Shown here piece by piece: positions 10,551 to 20,855 of a stretch of DNA of 64,000 nt. This DNA comes from Spiroplasma endosymbiont of Diplazon laetatorius (GTDB lineage: Bacteria; Bacillota_I; Bacilli_A; Mycoplasmatales; Mycoplasmataceae), in the NCBI RefSeq assembly GCF_964019625.1, contig NZ_OZ026458.1, positions 744,001 through 808,000 on the forward strand, given 5' to 3'. The position numbers were made by a program, and so were the translations under genes. How positions within the stretch are numbered: position 1 is the first letter of the stretch; the number at the start of each line of letters is the position of its first letter. The notes below the pieces were generated by a model, which did not search any database, was not told the DNA's origin, and saw only the letters and a program-made list of their open reading frames with translations.

Positions 10551-11963
10551 TTATCCAACAGAACCTTCCATGTCCATTTTGATTAGTTGATTTAACTCAA
10601 CTGCATATTCTAATGGCAATTCTTTTGTAAATGGTTCTAAGAATCCCATAACAATAATTTCTAAAGCTTCTTGTTCGTCAAGTCCTCTACTCATTAAGTA
10701 GAATAATTGTTCTTCACTTACTTTTGAAACTGTAGCTTCGTGTTCTATTTGAGATTGATTATTGTGAACCTTGTTTTGAGGAATTGTATCTGAATGTGAT
10801 TGGTTATCTAAGATTAAAGTATCACATTCAACTCTTGCTTTTGAGTTGATTGCATCAGGTCCAATGTAGGCTAAACCTCTATAGTTTGCTGTTCCACCTT
10901 GGAAAGTAATTGATTTTGAGACTATTTTAGATTTTGTTTCTTTTCCTAAATGAATCATTTTACTTCCAGCATCTTGATAAACACCTTTTTTAGCAACAGC
11001 TATCGAGATTGTATCTCCTTGTGCTCTGTCACCTTTTAAGATACATGAAGGATACTTCATATTTACTTTTGAACCGATGTTTCCATCAATTCATTCCATT
11101 CTTCCATCTTCTTCAACTATACTTCTTTTTGTAACTAAGTTTAAAACGTTATCACTTCAGTTTTGCACTGTTGTATATCTAACACTTGCTCTTTTACCAA
11201 CAAAGATTTCAACAATAGCTGCGTGTAAGTTGTTTTCTGAATAGATTGGAGCAGTACATCCTTCAATGTAGTGTAGTTCTGCATCATCTTCTACAACAAT
11301 CAAAGTTCTTTCAAACTGTCCTGATGATTGATAGTTAATTCTAAAGTAAGCTTGAAGTGGTTTTTCTAACTTAACTCCACTAGGAACATAAATAAATGTT
11401 CCCCCTGATCAAACAGCTGCATTTAATGCTGCATATTTGTTATCATCGTTTTTAACTAATTGACCAAAGTATTTTTTAAATAAATCTGGATGTTTTCTTA
11501 AAGCTGTATCACAGTCAGTAAAAATAACTCCTTGTTTTTCTAACTCTTCGTTCATTCTTTCATAAACTGGACGAGCATCTCATTGAGCATTAATACCTGC
11601 TAAAAAGTTTTTTTCAGCTTCAGGTATTCCTAAACGATCAAAAGTTCTTTTAATGTTATCTGGTATTTCATCTCAAGTTTTTACTGTTTTACCAGCACCT
11701 TCAGTATAGTAATAATAATCATTAAAATCTACTCAGTTTAAATCTGGACCAAAACTTGGTTGAGGTTTTTGATCAAAAACCTTTAAACTTTCTAATCTAT
11801 AATCTAGCATTCATTGAGGTTCTTCTTTATGTTTAGAAATCTCTCTTACAACATCTTCATTAAGTCCTTTTTGTACTTTATATGTAGAAACTTCACCTTC
11901 ATTAAAACCATATTTATAGTCAGATATTTGTTTAATTTCCTCTTCTTGTTTCAATTTTTTCAT
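10551..11963 (-). CDS. sufB: Fe-S assembly scaffold subunit SufB
   Basis: A 470-residue SufB. With SufC and SufD it forms the SufBC2D complex on which Fe-S clusters are built. The C-terminal block with SRGLDEQEA and the FLEPF turn matches SufB/SufD, and the core beta-helix region (for example [17 protein letters not shown]) is typical of SufB. The ATG at 11963 has a near-perfect AAGGAGGTG site. It is last in sufCDSUB, three bases after the sufU stop, ahead of the bidirectional terminator. Confidence 0.96.
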
Positions 11964-11966
11964 TAT

Positions 11967-12401
11967 CTACACCTCCTTATTTAAAATAGATTTAAATCCA
12001 TCTGCTCCTAATAGAGCACAGTTTATTCTATTTCCTTGTTTGTTTATTTCTCAAAATGCTATCAATTCATCCAACATTGACTCATCATATTCATTTCCAG
12101 AAATCATATTATAGTAGTTTACAAGTTGCTTTTGAGCTTCTTGTACTTCTAAACCTATTAATTTAGAACACATTATATCTGTTGAAGCAGTTGATATTGC
12201 ACAAGCATTACCATCAAATCTTGCTTCAACTATTTTTTTTTGTTCAATTAATAATTGAACATTTATTTCATCACTACATGTTGGAGAATCTTGAAATTTG
12301 ATAATTGATTTATCATTTTCAATCAAACCCTTGTAGTCTGGCTGAGTATAATGTTCCATTATTATTTGTCTTAATTGAATTTTGTCTTCTTTATCAAACA
12401 T
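11967..12401 (-). CDS. sufU: SufU, sulfur-transfer/scaffold protein for Fe-S assembly
   Basis: A 144-residue IscU-like protein of the SufU type. The three conserved Cys are present: SPTCSDEI, GNACAIS and, near the C-terminus after a TGA(Trp), INCALLGADGF. In Firmicutes SufU is a zinc protein that accepts sulfur from SufS and relays it to SufBCD. The start ATG at 12401 has GGAGG upstream, inside the 12-base gap after sufS. Confidence 0.94.
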
Positions 12402-12413
12402 TATAAAGCCTCC

Positions 12414-13628
12414 TTAAATTATTTCATTAATTCAGTTATCACAATCTTTTAAAGCTTCTATAAAAACATCAATATCTTCTTTTGTGTTATAGATTGAAAA
12501 ACTAGCTCTTATTGTTGAACTTATTTTAAAAACATCAGTTGCCAATCTAGCACAATGTTTTCCAACCCTAACTGAGATATTGTACTTTTTGTTTAAAAAA
12601 GCACCAAAGTCTTGTGAATTAACATTTTTTAAATTAAATAAAACCATTGGTTGATTATTTTCTAAGTTATAGAATTCAAACTTATCTTGATCTATTTCGT
12701 TCAACTTACTTCTGAAGTATTTTTTTAATTCTTCTTCATAAGCAATTAGATTATCCAGTTTTAAATCATTTATCATATCTAAACATATACTAAAAGCATA
12801 TATTGCAGATAAATTTAATGTTCCTGCTTCAAATTTTTCAGGGATAGGAGCTAACTTATAGTTATCAACACTAATATTTGTGTTGTTCCCTCCCCCGTAA
12901 AAGATTGGTTTAAGTCATTTTAATATTTCTTTTCTAGCTCAAAGAACTCCCAAACCAAAAGGTCCATAAAGTTTATGAGTTGAAAAAGCAACACAATCAA
13001 CATCTAAATCAGTTACATCGATTTTGTTATGTGCAATTGATTGAGCAAGATCCAATATAACAATCACTTTTTCATTTATGCTTCTAATTTTTGAAACTAT
13101 TTCTTTTACTGAATTTAATCCAGCAGTGGTATTTGAATTCATAGCAAATGATACAACTTTTGTTTTATCATTAACTTTTTCACTTATTTTAGAAATATCA
13201 ATTAAAAAGTTTTCATCTAATTCTAAATAATCTATTTTAAGATTTTCTTCTTCTGCCAAAACCATTCATGGCAATAAATTTGAAGAGTGTTCCATCTTTG
13301 TGACAAGTATTTCATCACCTTTATTTAAATAATTTCTCATACCAAAAGCTAATTGATTTAAAGAATGAGTAGTTCCGCTTGTGAAAATAACTTCATCTTT
13401 ATCTTTAGCCCCAATAAAATTTGCTATTTTAACTCTTGTTTCTGACAAGATTTGATTTGCTTTATAAGCATTATCAAATAAGTTATTGTGAGAGTTTGCA
13501 GCTATTTTTAAGTCATATTCTCCTTGCGCTTCAATGACTCTATCAAATTTAATTGAAGTAGCTGCAGAGTCAAAATAGATTTCCTTTGCATTATTTTTAA
13601 AATATGAGAATTTATCTTTAAAGTTCAT
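12414..13628 (-). CDS. sufS: Cysteine desulfurase SufS
   Basis: A 404-residue PLP enzyme that takes sulfur from L-cysteine as persulfide for cluster assembly. The PLP Lys is in FSTHKLYGP, and the Cys that carries the persulfide is in RVGKHCARL, the group II (SufS) pattern. Three TGA(Trp) codons are read through. Its ATG overlaps the sufD stop as TAATG, so translation is coupled. Confidence 0.95.
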
Positions 13629-14398
13629 TAGATCATTTCCTTTAATTGTTCTTTTAAGTAATTTAATAATTCTTCTTCAAGAATTTCTTGGAATACTGGT
13701 TCAAAGTATCCATTGATAATTAATTCTTGAGCTTGTGTTTCATTTAATCCTCTTGATAAAAGATAAAACACTTGGTCTGGATCAAGCATACCAATTGCAT
13801 TGGCATGACTTGCAACAATATCATTTTCATCAATTAATAAAACTGGATCTGAATCCGCTTTCGCTTCTTTATCAAGTACTAATAATCTTAATTCTTGGTG
13901 AGCTTCTGCTTGATTTGAACCTTTTTTAATATCACTAATACATCTTATAAACCCTTTTGAAGTATCTTTAAGTACTTCATAAGTTCTTATATTTGAATAA
14001 GAGTTTCTTGCATTGTGAACTGATTTTATAATTGAGTTCTTTTTGATATTTTTATTAATAATTGTTGAATTATAAAATTCAACTGAAGTATTTTCTTCAT
14101 TTAAGTTAATTGTAAAATTATCATCACAATCATAATTTGCTATATTAGATATTTTTAAGTCTAATCTTGAATTTTTCTTTAAATTAAAATTAATATTAAA
14201 CTCTTTTTTAGCACTATCTTTTGAAGGTAAAAACAAAATAATTACTTTCATCTCTACATCTTGTTCAAGATTCAAATCAATAGTTCCAAATTTGTTTTCT
14301 AACAATATTATTTTATTTTCACTATTATCAAATGTAAAACTTGAAGGTAAGTTCTCTCTAAAATCTATGTATGACTCATTTAATTTTAAATTAGTCAT
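13628..14398 (-). CDS. sufD: Fe-S assembly protein SufD
   Basis: A 256-residue protein, shorter than many SufD (about 430 in Firmicutes), with a weakly conserved N-terminal half. The C-terminus is diagnostic: LDPDQVFYLLSRGLNETQAQELI and a GYFEPV turn. A conserved His lies in DIVASHANAIG. Its position between sufC and sufS with TAATG overlaps on both sides supports the assignment. Confidence 0.92.
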   Translation of the reverse strand: MTNLKLNESYIDFRENLPSSFTFDNSENKIILLENKFGTIDLNLEQDVEMKVIILFLPSKDSAKKEFNINFNLKKNSRLDLKISNIANYDCDDNFTINLNEENTSVEFYNSTIINKNIKKNSIIKSVHNARNSYSNIRTYEVLKDTSKGFIRCISDIKKGSNQAEAHQELRLLVLDKEAKADSDPVLLIDENDIVASHANAIGMLDPDQVFYLLSRGLNETQAQELIINGYFEPVFQEILEEELLNYLKEQLKEMI

Positions 14399-15141
14399 TA
14401 TTTAGCTAGTTCCTTTGCTCAAGCATAACCTTCTGTGTTGATTCTTTCAACAATTTCGTTTCCACCACTTGTAATAATTTTCCCATCAATAATAACGTGA
14501 GCATGTGTTGGTTTAACTTTTTTAAAGAATCTATCGTAATGTGAAACAATAACCATTGCATTTGTTGATAAATCAACTTCGTTTAAGTTTTTTGAAACAA
14601 CTTCTAAAGCATCAACATCTAATCCTGAATCAATTTCATCAATTAAACTGAAGATTGGATTTAACATTTTTAGTTGTAAGATTTCATTTTTTTTCTTTTC
14701 TCCACCACTAAAACCATCATTTACAAATCTTTTTAACATATTTAAGTCAAAGTCCAATTCTCCTGCACCTTGTTTAATATCTTTAAAGATTTCTTGTAGT
14801 TTTTTCTTTTCATCACTGTGAGCATTTACTATATATTTTAAAAACTCTAAGTTTGAAACACCTGGAATAGTTTGGGGGTTTTGCATAGCTAAAAATAACC
14901 CTGCTTTACTTCTTTCATCAACACTCATTTCTAAGATTGATTCTCCATCTACTAAAATATCTCCTGCTGTTATTTCATATTTTGGGTGTCCCATAATAGC
15001 CATAAGTAATGTTGATTTTCCATTACCATTAGGCCCCATAAGAGCATGTATTTCTCCTGAATTAACAGTTAAATTTACTCCTTTTAAAATTTCTTTATCT
15101 TCTATACTTACGTATAGATCTTTTACTTCTAATTTATGCAT
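14398..15141 (-). CDS. sufC: Fe-S assembly ATPase SufC
   Basis: A 247-residue soluble ABC ATPase that powers the SufBCD complex. Walker A GPNGNGKST (about 36), the signature FSGGEKKKNEI and the Walker B region SLIDEIDSGLD are seen; the KKKNE extension of the signature is typical of SufC. It is first in the operon, with a GCAAGGAG site before the ATG. Confidence 0.97.
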
Positions 15142-15164
15142 TTAAAAAAACTCCTTGCTCTATT

Positions 15165-15193
15165 ATTATAGATACTTATGAGTGAAAATAAAA
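15165..15193 (-). promoter_or_regulatory. Candidate suf operon promoter
   Basis: A perfect TATAAT (minus strand, 15165-15170) lies about 24 bases upstream of the sufC ATG. The -35 position 17 bases away (TTTTAT) is weak. The region is shared with the divergent lipoprotein operon. Confidence 0.45.
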
Positions 15194-15259
15194 ATCTATT
15201 TGAAATGAGTTTTAAATTAATTAAAAACTTTATTTTATTTAGTTTTAATTGTAATTTAA

Positions 15260-15288
15260 TGTCATTTTGCCTTATTTTTCTTTATAAT
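15260..15288 (+). promoter_or_regulatory. Candidate promoter of the lipoprotein pair
   Basis: TATAAT at 15283-15288 with a poor -35 (TGTCAT, 15260-15265) 17 bases upstream; the lipoprotein start codon is about 33 bases downstream. Confidence 0.4.
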
Positions 15289-15320
15289 TATTTTGATATA
15301 CAAACCAAGGAGTGAATGGT

Positions 15321-17603
15321 GTGAAAAAATTATTAACACTGTTAGGAAGTGTTAGTTTAATAACAACAACAGCACAAATGGCTGTTGCTTGTAGTCCAAA
15401 CTACGATCAAAAAGATAAAGACGGAAACTCAATTCTTATTCAATTTTTACAATCAATAGATGGTACAGCAAAAATTAGTACAAACGATGTTCTTGCTAAA
15501 TTAATTAATAAAGATGGTCCAAAAAATAAGGAAAAACTTACTTTAGACCTTTTAAAAATGATCAACCTTTCAATATTATCTAATGCAAAAGATAATAAAG
15601 ATATGATCAAGGAAGAAAGTATTTATACAAACGATGGTTTATCAGACATTTTAGTTAAAAAATGAGATGAACTAAGCTCTGCTGTTGATAGACAAATCAC
15701 AACAGAAAAAGATAAATACAAAAAAGAACACGGTAAAAAATGAGAAAAAGAATGAAATAAAATGCTTGTAAATAAATACAGCGTTTATCAAGATGACGTT
15801 AAATCTATGGATAAAGATTTCCTAGAAAACAAATATAAAGCAGATATCTTATTATCTGATTCAAATAATAATGCTTCAAAAACATTATTAGATGTTTTAC
15901 TTAAAACTGATCAAATGGGAGTTGAATGAATAACTCCAGATCAAGTTATTAGAAAATATAACGCACTATCTAAAGTAATTCGTGATGCTGGAGATAATGA
16001 CCAAATAATTGCAAATTACTTAAGATCAGATTTAGATCAAATAGCTCAAATAAAAAACTCAACTGTTAAAACAGGCGAAGAAAGTAAATGAGAAAATACA
16101 TCTTTAACTGCAGATAAATCTGATAAAGAACTTGCAGATGCAGCTAGAGAAGTTATTAAAACAAGCGTAAACGATATTAAATATGATGCCCCTGTTTCAT
16201 TAAATGAATTTACAATTAGTGGTAATAAAACAAGAGCTGGTTTCTTAAGTAATTCACAAAGATTCTTTTTAGATAAGTGATATAGTAACCAAGCTCCACT
16301 TGCAATAAGTGAAGTTGTAATACCTTTCTCTGAAGGTGGTTCTTTTGATAAAGGATTCACACAAGAAAGCTTTAAATCTAAAGATCAAAAAGATCAAACT
16401 AACTCAAACAATGTATTAGGTAGTGTAGAGGACGAGAAAGTTTGAAGTATGTGAATGAGATCAAACAAAGTTGATCAAAGAGAAGATGCTACAGTTAAGC
16501 ACTACGATAAACTTATGACTTTAAGTAATTCAACTGACTTTACTCAAGATATGAGAACAGTTGTTTATGATTATGTTTTAGGAAAAGATGCTTCATCTCA
16601 AATAGCAGGTGATGAAGATAAAAAAGGTATTAAAATTGAAACAGCTGACCTTAAAATTGAAACATTAATAGATAAAATAACAAGAACAAAAGACAAAAAC
16701 TTTTATGCATATAATGATAAGGGTCAAGTTTTCTATGTAGATTCAACTGGTCTTCACATCGTGAAGATAGATGGATATAAACTTCTAAAAGAAGGACAAA
16801 CTTCTAAAAATGGAAAAAAACAAGAAGGTATTGTTGAAAACAAAATAAATAATGAAACTTCTAAGGAATTAAACACTTTTAAAGAATTTAATAAATTAGA
16901 TGCAAATGCAAAAGTAGAAGCTCTTCAAAGTGATGGAGACATGAATAATGTTACATCAAACAAATACTACAAAGGTATGAACACAACTGTAACTAATGAA
17001 TATTTACATTATTTAGTTAATGTTTCTATGCTTAAAGGTTTACAAGGATCAGCTTCAAGCTTTGATATAATGGCAGAAGTTAAAAATTGAGCTCAAGTTA
17101 GTTCAGCTTCAGATTCTTCTTCAACATATTGAGCAACATGTGTTTTTGATTACTTCTTTAAAATATCAAAAACTATTTCTAATCAAAATGAATTTATTGA
17201 AAAATATATAACATTTGAAAAAAGCGATAACGAAACAACACAAGAAACTATTGATAGTACAAAAGAGTGATTTAACACTCAATTAAAAACTAAACAAGAT
17301 TGAATTGGACAAAGTTCATCAAGAGCATTTTATAATGCAAATACAAAATGAGCAGATGAAATAGAATCCAAAACAGTTGCAAGTAACTATCCAAGACAAG
17401 TTATTAGAAACTCATGATATGACGGAAAAATGGTTGAAAAAGTCGAAGGTCTTTGATGATCACCAACAGATGCTGGTGCTGGTCAAACAACTACAATGAC
17501 AAATCAATTTGTAAACGATTCAATAATTAGAAAAAATTATAATCTTGTTTACGGAAACATTGGGAACTATTATGATTTTTATAAAAATGGAGGTGCAAGA
17601 TAA
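15321..17603 (+). CDS. Large surface lipoprotein, P80-like (first of a pair upstream of hinT)
   Basis: A 760-residue lipoprotein read through many TGA(Trp) codons. The signal peptide starts MKKLLTLLGSVSL and ends in a lipobox AVAC, so the mature protein is lipid-anchored on the cell surface. The start chosen is GTG 15321, eight bases after AAGGAG (15307-15312); the GTG three codons earlier sits on that ribosome site. The mature part is Lys/Asn/Asp-rich and mainly helical, with no enzyme motif. It overlaps the next lipoprotein as TAATG, and a HIT gene follows. Size and order recall the P80 and P60 membrane proteins of Mycoplasma hominis, whose genes neighbour hinT. That homology is inferred from context, not alignment. 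Confidence 0.85.
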
Positions 17604-19345
17604 TGAAAAAACTACTAGGTATGCTGGGTGCTGTTTCATTAACAGTTGCTTCCCCTTCTCTTGTTGTTGCTTGTGGTACTAATCAAAGAATTACTAGTCC
17701 TAAGTTAAACAAAGATCTTGCAAAACAATTATTAGTTTCTATTTCTGGAAATAAAGACTTAGCAAATATAGACTTTGGTTCAATGTTTACAGATGCTGAA
17801 ATAGAATCAGTTATTGTAAATATGGTTAATGAACTATTATCATTACAATATTCATTTGATTCAACAAACGCAATGTATGAAAAATTAGGTTTTAAAAATA
17901 AATATACTTCTAACACAGAAACAGGAATTGAAGATGCCTTTAAACAAAGATATAGTTTAGAGTCAAGAACAGTTGCTGAAAACAAGTTATTTGAAGAATA
18001 TACAAAATCAATTAAAGGTGATCGTTTAGATTACTGAAGTGTTCAAAACAACTATAGTTTAAACATTAAAAAAGATACAACTGTAAAATCATTCGATGGT
18101 AAGGAAGATATTAAAGTAAGTAAAAAGTATTCTTCTATTTACTTTGGTGGTACAGGTGCTTCAAATATTTGAAGATTTACAAATGAATTAGCAAATAACA
18201 AAAATGCTAATTTACCTGAAATAACAGATTTAACAAAGGAATATTCAGGAGAAAAAAAAGCAAACTTTTATGTACAAGTGGGCGAAAATGATTTTAAAGA
18301 AATATCTTCTAAAACAGCTTTATATTTAAGATTTCAAGACTACTTCAATTCTAAATTACTTGAAGATATCAACGAAAACTTATTAACAAGCGCTTATTTA
18401 AAAACAAATATGTTTGACATTAAAAAAAGCAAAGATGAAAACAAAGGAGACAGTCCTTACATCAACCCTTCATCAGCTATTTTCAACAAAACTCAAACAT
18501 TGAATGATAAAGATGCTTGAAAAACAAATGTTAAAATGGTTTGAACAATGAGGTTTGATAATACAGATCCTAAGGTTGAAGTTGCAGTTTCAGATGCAAT
18601 TAGAGAACTAAACACTAAAATTGATAGTGCTACAGGTGCATTTAAATTTGATGACAACGGAAAAGGCAACACTGTTTCAGATGTTATGGATTCTATAACA
18701 CAAAAAGTTAGTGGAAAAGCAACTATAGTAAATGATACAAAAGCTGGATACGATTCATACTTTGGATTAAAAGGTTATCAAGGATTAACAATTTACAATG
18801 GAGACACTTCTTTAGGTGATAGCCCTATTTCAGGAAAAGCTTATGAAGCAAATATAAAAGCTTGAAATAAAGGAGCTGGAATTGTAAAAAGTGATAGAGG
18901 TTTCTTAACAAAAGATGCAGAAGACTCAAACTATGCTGACTTAGTATTTGTATTGCCAATTTATATGATTGAATTGTTAGGTGGATCAGATACAACAAGC
19001 ACATATAAAGTAAAAGGTAAAACAGTTGAAGGCAAAGAACCCGAAACTAAAGAAATGATTTTCAGTAATACAACTGGAGATGATAATATTTACATCGATA
19101 GATGAAATAGTATTAAAAACAAAGAATTACACACAGAAGATGTAAAAACTTTAGCGAAAAAACCAACATCACAAGAAGCTTTATTAAACGAAATCATGTA
19201 TGCAGTTTCAAAAGATACATCATCAAGCGATTTAGCTAAAACAGTTATCTATTCTAAATATTTAGATAAAGATGAAGTTTATTATGCAGGTCTTTGAGAT
19301 AAAATTGGAACTTACATCAAAAGTGAAGATGATAAAGACGATTAA
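17603..19345 (+). CDS. Surface lipoprotein, P60-like (second of the pair)
   Basis: A 580-residue lipoprotein with signal peptide MKKLLGMLGAVSL and lipobox VVAC. Translation is coupled to the upstream lipoprotein through TAATG. The two share a general layout: a helical N-terminal part, a block ending in a W-x-M-R-F/S-type segment (residues near 310, compare near 375 in the first), then a short beta-like segment with a GL-x-I core (compare TGLHIVKIDGY with QGLTIYNGD). They may be distant paralogues. A terminator separates this gene from hinT, but the order lipoprotein-lipoprotein-HIT is kept. Confidence 0.85.
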
Positions 19346-19350
19346 AAATA

Positions 19351-19380
19351 AAATAAACCTGATTTAGGGTTTATTTTTTT
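19351..19380 (+). terminator. Terminator after the lipoprotein pair
   Basis: Stem AAATAAACC/GGTTTATTT (19351-19376) followed by a T run, between the second lipoprotein and hinT. Confidence 0.8.
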
Positions 19381-19409
19381 ATACAATATTTACGAAAAGA
19401 GGTTTTTAT

Positions 19410-19811
19410 ATGGATTGTATATTTTGTAAAATGGTAAACAAGGAAATGGATGCAAAAGTAATATATGAAAATGAATACACAATGGCATTTTTAGATATAT
19501 TTCCAAATAGTGATGGTCATTCTCTTGTAATACCAAAAAAACACTTTGAAAATTATGAACAAACAGATGACTTCTATCTTCAAGAAGTTGCCAAAACAAA
19601 GAAAATTGTAGCTAAAATGTTGAGAGAAAAACTTGATGCAAAAGGTATAAATTACGTTTCTAATCAAGGCTCTGAAGCATTTCAAATGGTATTTCACTAC
19701 CATGAGCATATAGTTCCAAAATACATTAAAGAAAAAGGATATACTTTTAAAATTAATGTTGAACCTGGAGAGTTATCAGATATAAACGATATTTATAATA
19801 AATTAAAATAA
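19410..19811 (+). CDS. hinT: HIT-family nucleotide phosphoramidase (HinT)
   Basis: A 133-residue histidine-triad protein. The triad is FHYHEHIVP (HxHxH), and the N-terminal DCIFC (CxxC) suggests a zinc site shared by many bacterial HIT proteins. It would hydrolyse AMP-lysine-type phosphoramidates, with a likely housekeeping or signalling role. The ATG at 19410 follows AAAGAGG. It directly follows the two lipoproteins; in M. hominis HinT interacts with the P60/P80 surface complex. Confidence 0.93.
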   Translation: MDCIFCKMVNKEMDAKVIYENEYTMAFLDIFPNSDGHSLVIPKKHFENYEQTDDFYLQEVAKTKKIVAKMLREKLDAKGINYVSNQGSEAFQMVFHYHEHIVPKYIKEKGYTFKINVEPGELSDINDIYNKLK

Positions 19812-19841
19812 AAAAGGAAACTAATTAGTTTCCTTTTTTTC
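19812..19841. terminator. Bidirectional terminator between hinT and yhaM
   Basis: Stem GGAAACTAA/TTAGTTTCC with A and T runs on opposite sides. The last codons and stop of yhaM, on the other strand, lie inside the hairpin, so both converging genes share it. Confidence 0.85.
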
Positions 19842-20789
19842 ATAATGATTTAGATAACTTCTACCCTCTTCAGAAAGTATTCTTCCTGTTCAAGCACCTT
19901 TTTCAACTTTAGCAAGTTCATCATTTATCTTATAAATTCTTGCATCTAAAGCATCTAAAGATGAAATAATAACACCTTCTAATAAGTTTGGCTCAACTGG
20001 TGATCCATATTCATTTTTACCATGACTTGCAAGTATTACATGTTGTAGTTTTAAAACATCTCTATTGTTTTTTAAACCAAGCTCAATAGCTTTGTTTGAA
20101 ACAAAAGCATTACCTATTGAAATATGACCTAATAATCTTCCTTCATCAGTATATTCTGAAGCATTTTTTCCTGCCATTTCAACTACTTTTCCTATGTCGT
20201 GAAGAATAGTTCCACAATAAACTAATTCTCAATCCACATCAGCATATTTATAAACTTCTTTTATAGCTTTTGCACCCATCAACAATGAGTAACTATGTCA
20301 AAACAGTCCCCCTATTACGTTATGGTGAATACTTACAGCTGCTGGATATGATTTAAATTGTTCTTCATATTCTTTTATTATTGATAGTGTAATTTTTTTA
20401 TAAACTTCATTTGAAATAGAGTTTATAAATTCAACAAGTTTTTCATAGTTAGATTCAACATTTATAGGAGCACTTATACTAAACATTTCTTCTTTGATGT
20501 TGTGTTTTGCAAAATCCTCTTCTTTAATAACTTCATAAGAGTTAACTTTTAATTGTAATTGTTGTCTGTAAACATTTGTTGCAGCATCTATTTTTACAAT
20601 TACTCCATTTTTTAATTCTTCAACATCTTTATCAGTTGAATTTCAAAGTCTAGCCTCTATTCTTCCTGACATATCAACTAAGTTAATAATCAAATAATTT
20701 GATCCATTATTACCAGTTGATAATATAGTTTTCTCTATTCTAGCTATTAAAGTTACTAGTTTGCTATCTGCGTTAATTTGATTGATCAT
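19821..20789 (-). CDS. yhaM: 3'-5' exoribonuclease of the YhaM family
   Basis: A 322-residue protein with an N-terminal OB-fold (about 1-100, nucleic-acid binding) and a C-terminal HD domain. HD residues are seen in SIHHNVIGG, then WHSYSLL, then GTILHDIGKV (the HD pair), with a further HGKNEYG block. This layout matches B. subtilis YhaM, a 3'-5' exonuclease on RNA and single-stranded DNA. Start ATG 20789 follows GAGGAG. It is a single gene between terminators. Confidence 0.9.
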
Positions 20790-20821
20790 ATTCGTTCTCC
20801 TCAAAGATAAGTTAATTTTAA

Positions 20822-20846
20822 CAAAAAAAACACTATAAATAGTGCT
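20822..20846 (-). terminator. Terminator of the 20856-22901 gene
   Basis: Stem CACTAT/ATAGTG (20831-20844) followed on the minus strand by eight T, ten bases past the stop codon. Confidence 0.85.
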
Positions 20847-20855
20847 TATTTCTTA

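Noticed and set aside
12414-13628. sufS split into three short genes
   Set aside because: The breaks are all TGA codons, read as Trp in this organism; the whole is a normal SufS.
15306-15320. GTG at 15312 as the start of the first lipoprotein
   Set aside because: It overlaps the AAGGAG ribosome site; the GTG at 15321 has correct spacing and gives the standard MKKLL signal start.
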